Shown here in pieces: positions 58,810 through 64,000 of a stretch of DNA of 64,000 nucleotides. Origin of the DNA: Lycorma delicatula (Eukaryota > Arthropoda > Insecta > Hemiptera > Fulgoridae); the NCBI RefSeq assembly GCF_047948215.1, contig NC_134455.1:74487689-74551688 (forward strand), read 5' to 3'. Under the pieces are notes generated by a model, which worked only from the letters and a program-made list of their open reading frames with translations, searched no databases and was not told the DNA's origin. The stretch's first letter is position 1, and each line of letters starts with the position of its first letter. Both the position numbers and the translations under genes were made by a program.

Positions 58810-59470
58810 TAGTTAGAAAAAGTGATGAAGGAATGTGGTATGAGAATTAATATAGGGAAACAAGGTATAAGAGAGTTAATGACAAAGAGAGCATGAAAAA
58901 GCAAACAAAGGAAGGGTATTAGAACAAGTTGGAAATAAAGATATTTGGGACCATGTTAAGTGATAACTAGAGAAGTGATACAGAAATTAAGTCAAGAATA
59001 ACCATGGAAAAGGAAACCTGAACTAAGAAGAAACTGCTTTGTAGCAATAGAGGTTTGGATGTAAAGAAAACTCTGGTTAAGTTTTTCTTACGGAGTGTGC
59101 TTTAATACGGATGTGAAGCGTTTAGTTTCGGTAAGAGAGAGAAGGATAAGATCCAAGCTATGGAATTGTGAGTGTGGAGGAAAGTGGAGTAGGAAGTGTA
59201 AATTGGATAGAAAAAATTAGTGACGAGGATGTATTGAAAAGGATAAAAGAAGAAAGATCATTGTTGGAAACAATTAAAAGGAGGAGGGACAACTAGATTG
59301 GTCACATATTAATAGGGAAAGATATATTAACAGTCGTGATTGAGGGTGCTATAAATGGGAAAAGGAGAAGAGGAAGAATAAGATATAGATGACATCAAAA
59401 ACGGAAATTATAAATATACCAAAGAGCTGGCCTGAGACAGAAAGAATTGGAGGTTACAGGGACCTGCCAA
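58810..59470 (+). pseudogene. decayed LINE ORF C-terminal part
   Basis: Shifting frames give KKLLCSNRGLDVKKTLVKFF (about 59025), then SVL-stop-YGCEAF (the usual VLLYGCETW signature), KREKDKIQAMEL, VNWIEKISDEDVLKRIKEER (about 59200), SLLETIKRRRDN, IGHILIGKDILTVVIEG and KRRRGRIRYR. These are, in order, the conserved blocks downstream of the RT palm in a common class of insect LINEs. An A-rich tail and RT core are not seen. The clade is not certain; it is not R1. Confidence 0.75.
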
Positions 59471-60879
59471 TGGGCAGAATACCTCATCATGATGATCCAC
59501 AGCAGCAATGTTAACTAAAAAGACAGTCGTAATCGCAGGGCTTTGAAATACATACATTAAAACCTGCATACCCGGATATAAAATAACTACCTGTACCGTC
59601 AAATAAATTATGAAAATAGATAAAAATAGACAAGAAATTATAATGATAATTTATTTTTATACTTAATCGTGATATGTTAGTTTCGATTAATTGCTTATTT
59701 TTAGTCTTATAATAATTTTTTGATCAAGCTGATTAATTTTAAAAAATCCTTTTGTCAAAATTTGTAATATTTATAAAAATTAATCAGATAAATCTGAGCA
59801 AAAGTGGTTTTTATAATTTTTCATATTGAACTCAATCATTGATTGAACTTCCATTAATTTTACTATTATCTAAAACTTCGACTTCTGCTAATAATAAAAG
59901 AGTAACTTAAGTATTTATAACCAAGGTTCTGTTGCTTTCACATTTTATGATTATTATTGGAATTGAAAATATTCATTCGATTAATTATTATTTCAAAACA
60001 GGTGTAACGGTTTTAATCAACATTTCCCACAAAGTTCAAGCCATTATCTGTGCTTTACAAAAAGCAAAATATTTCATTCAAAATTTTTTCCATTCGCTAT
60101 TCATTCCATTAAATATTATTTTACAGGTAAATAAATGACAAAATTAATTTTTTAAGGATATTAATTAGTCTCTACGATTATAAAAGTACTTCGTTTGTTA
60201 ATTACAATTAAAAAAAAAAAAAATTAAAAAAATAAATAAAAATTTGTACATTAATTTTGTGTGGCACCACTTTATTTGAACAATTCACTGTTCTTTAAAC
60301 GATATTAATAATTCACGAATTGAACGTAAATCGGTTTAGGACAGTTGTTTAATGTTACCTGTAGGCGTTATAATATATTAATATTGAGTTAATTATTTAA
60401 ATATATTTTTGGTCTAATGACTGTATTGAACGATGATAATACTCGGTGGTTAGTGTAGATTTAATTTTCAGATTTTTTTTCTTAAGATGTATATTCTCTT
60501 AAGTAGAATATGGAATATCAATTTTGATAAGCATAGAAACAAGTTATAATCGATATTTAAACGACAGGGTGAACGTTAATAGTTGGTGGCGTAGATAAAA
60601 TATCTGTAAATCGATACAAGTTGCATCAAATTAACAATATGATCCTATCTCTCAGAGTAAGTGATTATTGATTCAACGGGATTGTGTTCTTTTTCCAGTG
60701 CTGTTTGTTATGAAAACGTGTAAATTGTTTAATAAATTAAAGTTATGAAAAGTACATTTATTTTGCTTTTAATTGTTGATGATCTTATTTTAATCTGATA
60801 AAGACAAAGAAATTCTACAACCGGTACTACATCAGCTATCTAATGACTAAAGATATATTCAGTAAGTTTATTAAATTCC
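59471..60879. other. AT-rich stretch, nothing recognised
   Basis: A 68-codon frame at 59932-60138 has no known domain. Confidence 0.4.
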
Positions 60880-60940
60880 AGTTTATCTAAGAATGGTGGT
60901 TCCGGAGGCTAAGCAGAATAAAAAAGAGTTTATCTAAGAA
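60880..60940 (+). mobile_element. 33-bp SINE stub between perfect 14-bp target duplications
   Basis: AGTTTATCTAAGAA occurs at 60880-60893 and again at 60927-60940. Between them lie only TGGTGGTTCCGGAGGCTAAG and a short A-rich tail, i.e. the last bases of SINE type A. It is an extreme 5' truncation and shows what the 3' terminus of the family looks like. Confidence 0.9.
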
Positions 60941-61324
60941 GTTATTTTCAAAACTTTAAGAAAGGAGGTAAGATTTGAAGTTTATAAATTTTACAAGACC
61001 GCGATGCACAAAGTATGAAGATGCCTAATAACTTTTTAATAATTAAAAATAAAATTTACTAAATACAATTTAAAACGATTTATTTTTCGGTATATAACAG
61101 TCAAAATCCTAGCACTCAAATAACCCTCTTTCGGGAGGGGGTAACTTAAAACTTTTTAATGAAAAGTGTAAATTTGTGACGCATCATTTTAAAGAACATT
61201 GAAAAAAAATTGATATAAAAATTATTGGGCTTCGATAACTAAAATCAATATTTCCCATTTAATTTCAAAAGTGGTTTACAAAGCACCATAAGTATTGATT
61301 TCTATATACAGGCTCAATCATATG

Positions 61325-61911
61325 CAAAGCGTATCACGAAGTTCTCCCGGGAGTTTCATACCCTATTCTACTCGTGACAATAATGGAAAAAGTTCATATA
61401 AACATATGTTCTAAAATGCTTCTTTTGCGATTTACGGTTAGTGAAATATTTCGCTCAGATTTCAGCTAAGAAATGAGGTCGTACTGAAATTTTTAGGACG
61501 TTAAATAAGGTGAAAAATTAATGATCTCTTTTGGTTTTTCACTTGATAAATCGAATAAAGTAGGTCCTAGAACTGTATCTGTTGTAGGTTTGAGAAATCT
61601 GACGTGAAAACCAATAAATTAAGGTAAAACCTTGTTTTTTATGTTTGACGTGCAATAACTTTGTTAAATGGGTCATAAACAAGTAAAACTTTTAAACAAA
61701 ACTTGTATTTAATTGTGAACGAAATGGTGTAAGATAAGTTGGATAAAACAGTTAGAAAAATTTGAATTTTGTTTAGAAGCTGTACATTAGATCAAAGTGC
61801 ATTATACCAGTCCAGTCCATTTTAGGACTTATTTTTTTATGAACTTTTTCCATTATTTTCAGAAGTAGAGTAGGTTATGAAAGTCCGGGGAGAACTTCCT
61901 GATACACTCTG
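61325..61911 (-). mobile_element. MITE derived from TIR family T (opposite orientation)
   Basis: 587 bp. The left end CAAAGCGTATCACGAAGTTC and the reverse complement of the right end CAGAGTGTATCAGGAAGTTC form the inverted repeats; TA follows the right end and TG (mutated TA) precedes the left. On the minus strand the interior follows the UTR of the 20.5-kb element (TGCACTTTGATCTA, AATTCAAATTTTTCTAAC). No transposase sequence remains. Confidence 0.85.
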
Positions 61912-61913
61912 TA

Positions 61914-62812
61914 TATAGTAATGAATGAATAAGGATGCCGAAAAAATATGCTGTTTTGAGGTAGGATCATTTGTGAAATTTTATTGTTTATTTTTAAAAT
62001 GATCGTCATTTTAATATAGGGTTACCATAGCTCGAGACTGTTTTACGTCAATATTGTGTCACATTCCTATTCTTACCATTACAGAATTTTAAGTTGCATC
62101 CTCATACAAAGTCCCCTTCAGTGCTTTTGGGATGGTCTCATACCGAAAATTAGATGATTTCAAGATAAGGGCTTATGTTGAATTTGATTTTTCTATGTTT
62201 AAAGACGATTGAAAAGTTATTTAAGGGTTCCCATACTTTATTAACATATACAAACACGCTCTTTTTTCTCTCTCCCTCCTCCCCTTATACTTTAAATTTA
62301 TCTTAAATATTTAAATATATTCTTGTAATAGTTTTACGTCTATTATGTAAAAATAATTCTACATTTGTTTTTATTCATTCATTTTCTTTTTGGAATTTTA
62401 ATTTACATATATTTTTTAAAATTTCATTGCCAACTATGAGTGAATTTTTTTCTTAGTAAACCACATAATAAAATATACTTGATATGAGTGGCAGATGATT
62501 GAAAAGTATAAATTTTCTTTTGTACTCATTATATGCTAAAGAATCCGTTAATATTTGTTCGTTACGTGATGTGACTAAATATAATAATAATCGGTTACGT
62601 ACGACTATTTCAAGTGAAATGAAAATGGTTATGAATAAATCATTCCTTAACTTCTGTTATTTTATTTATCTATATAAATTTATTATCATTTAAATTCATC
62701 TCATAGTTTATGAGTAATTTTAGAAGTTCAATGAGTTTTTAATTAATATATTGAAATATTGTTTTATAAATTAGCTATTTACGTTATACGCTAAGGGAAT
62801 TAGTTAATATCC
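61914..62812. other. AT-rich stretch, nothing recognised
   Basis: The open frame 62499-62693 looks random. Confidence 0.4.
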
Positions 62813-62813
62813 A

Positions 62814-62870
62814 CCGATCCCTGAGGCAGAGTGGTTGCGTCTCGGTCTTTAATCCGGAGGTCCCGGGTAC
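62814..62870 (+). mobile_element. SINE type B head fragment
   Basis: GATCCCTGAGGCAGAGTGGT (A-box region) and GGTCTTTAATCCGGAGGTCC, then CGGGTAC, where homology breaks inside the B box. Only the first 55-60 bases of the family remain. Confidence 0.7.
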
Positions 62871-63600
62871 ATTACATTCAAACGATAAGAAAATTCGTAT
62901 TCAATGGATAATAATTTAATAAGATATTTTTGTTCAAGGGAGTAGAATATTATTTCTTACAGTTCATCTATCGTTTCGTAAACGTGAGTTAGAAATCGAT
63001 GCTTGAACCACCGTTGTTTGGGTTGTTACCTTCGGGATGTTGGTGCTAGCTCCTTGTTAAGAAATCTGGTGTGGATCTGGAAAGGATAATGGAAATTGAC
63101 GTAAATCTATTTAGCAGGAAGAAAACAACCAAGGAGGTATTCTTCTGTAACAATGGGTATTCGAAGTGCTTTACAAAAAAGGAAATCTTTCTAATTGCTG
63201 TATCAAACTCTTCTCTCAAATTTGATTGCCCGGCCTCAGTATATGAGACCGGATTCCACATAATCTCAGATTTATGGAAGGCGTGTAGTATTATAACACT
63301 GGAATGTTTATTCATCTGTTATTTATAAGCTGAACCATCTGTTATCCGGAAACACCAACACATATTCACTATATGGAACGAATATAGCGTTTGGCGAAGA
63401 TGAAAAACAAGAAAATATGTTGCACTTATCGGGATACGCTTGAAAGTTATTCTTGTGAATTTAAGTAGAATTTTAAAATTAAAAATCGTGGCTTAGATGA
63501 GTTCGACGAGTTATTAAGAAACATTTCACGGTTTATTTCGCCTGAATAAAGTATTATGATAAAACGCTAGGAGAATGATAACCCCAAAAGCACCATTTTG
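62871..63600. other. unassigned stretch with overlapping sense/antisense frames
   Basis: Open frames of 85 codons (plus, 63071-63328) and 89 codons (minus, 63315-63046) overlap. The plus frame is polar (MDLERIMEIDVNLFSRKKT...) and might be a piece of a mobile-element protein, but I recognise no motif. Confidence 0.3.
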
Positions 63601-63617
63601 TTACAGTTGATTAAGGA

Positions 63618-63730
63618 TATATTGAAGTTTTACCGGTTGGCCAGTCGGCAACAGCAGGCTCTCGTCTCCACTACGATGTTATGCTTGTTATTGAAGTTCA
63701 TACTACCGGTAAAACGTCCTCAATATTTTA
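63618..63730. repeat. short inverted-repeat (foldback-like) unit
   Basis: ATATTGAAGTTTTACCGGT at the left and the reverse complement of ATATTGAGGACGTTTTACCGG at the right enclose about 70 bases. It may be a very small foldback element or half of one. Confidence 0.45.
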
Positions 63731-64000
63731 CTTAGTATAATTTACTGCTTTCCTTCATTTTTCATTAAAAAAAATTATTCCATTAAAAATATTATGTCGA
63801 TATATTTTTTTAATTATTTGAAATAAACTGGTTATTTTATTTTATCTTTTAATATTTTGTTTGTCTGTAATCATTTTAAGTGCACACATTGCCGCTATAC
63901 AATTTTAAGTATACGATTGCTGCTACATTTTCGTTCGGCAAAACGAAGTTGAGAAAAATTAGCATCGTTTTCTAATTCTTTCACCCTTACAATTGTCGTT
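63731..64000. other. AT-rich end of window, nothing recognised
   Basis: No supportable feature. Confidence 0.4.

Noticed and set aside
1..64000. CRISPR array, bacterial operon, integrated virus, telomere repeat
   Set aside because: No regularly spaced direct repeats, bacterial-type gene clusters, viral structural genes or TTAGG arrays were seen.

Overview
The window is AT-rich, intron-less-looking insect-type nuclear DNA with no complete host gene that I can recognise. Almost everything that can be named is a transposable element or its remains: R1-clade and other LINEs with zinc-knuckle gag and EEP endonuclease, Tc1/mariner-type DDE transposons, hAT elements, probable Helitrons, tRNA-headed SINEs, MITEs and many TA microsatellites. 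This mix, together with an arthropod-style TATA plus TCAGT core promoter, suggests an insect with a large repeat-filled genome; a hemipteran is possible, but the species cannot be fixed from the sequence.

Left part (1-15.6 kb). A non-autonomous hAT element with a perfect 8-bp target duplication lies at 1710-2416, and a decayed LINE reverse transcriptase at about 3760-4700. A three-layer nest follows: a decayed mariner transposase (minus strand, 5080-6044 and 11741-11850) was split by an apparently full-length R1-clade LINE (6045-11740, 15-bp target duplication). That LINE was in turn hit by a SINE (8627-8727, 14-bp duplication) inside its endonuclease domain. The LINE has a UAAUG stop/start overlap between gag and pol, a two-copy 124-bp repeat in its 5' UTR and a strong hairpin before its A-rich tail. 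A TIR MITE (12549-12978) and a Helitron-like element (13118-15388) follow.

Middle part (15.6-34 kb). Long AT-rich stretches hold SINEs of two head types, three transposase remnants (minus strand 17980-18650; 20455-21385; plus strand 32650-33500), a decayed hAT transposase (28126-29092) and one good core promoter with a candidate noncoding first exon at 23647-23728. That promoter is the only signal in the window that looks like the start of a host gene.

Right part (34-64 kb). A second, 5'-truncated R1-clade LINE lies on the minus strand (34288-38122). It shares with the first LINE a 3'-terminal hairpin whose stem carries compensatory changes. A mariner with TA-flanked inverted repeats is at 38246-39254 and another with 32-bp terminal repeats at 53809-54831. 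Further right are deletion derivatives of the 20.5-kb transposon (46614-47220, 61325-61911), a short Helitron-like element (48556-49119), an unexplained GC-richer island (52480-52990), another decayed LINE end (58810-59470) and a 33-bp SINE stub with a perfect 14-bp duplication (60894-60926).

Functionally the elements do not form a pathway. They record successive insertions, and the most useful signals are the nesting order, the exact target duplications, the conserved LINE 3' hairpin and the 3' region shared by two SINE types with different heads.
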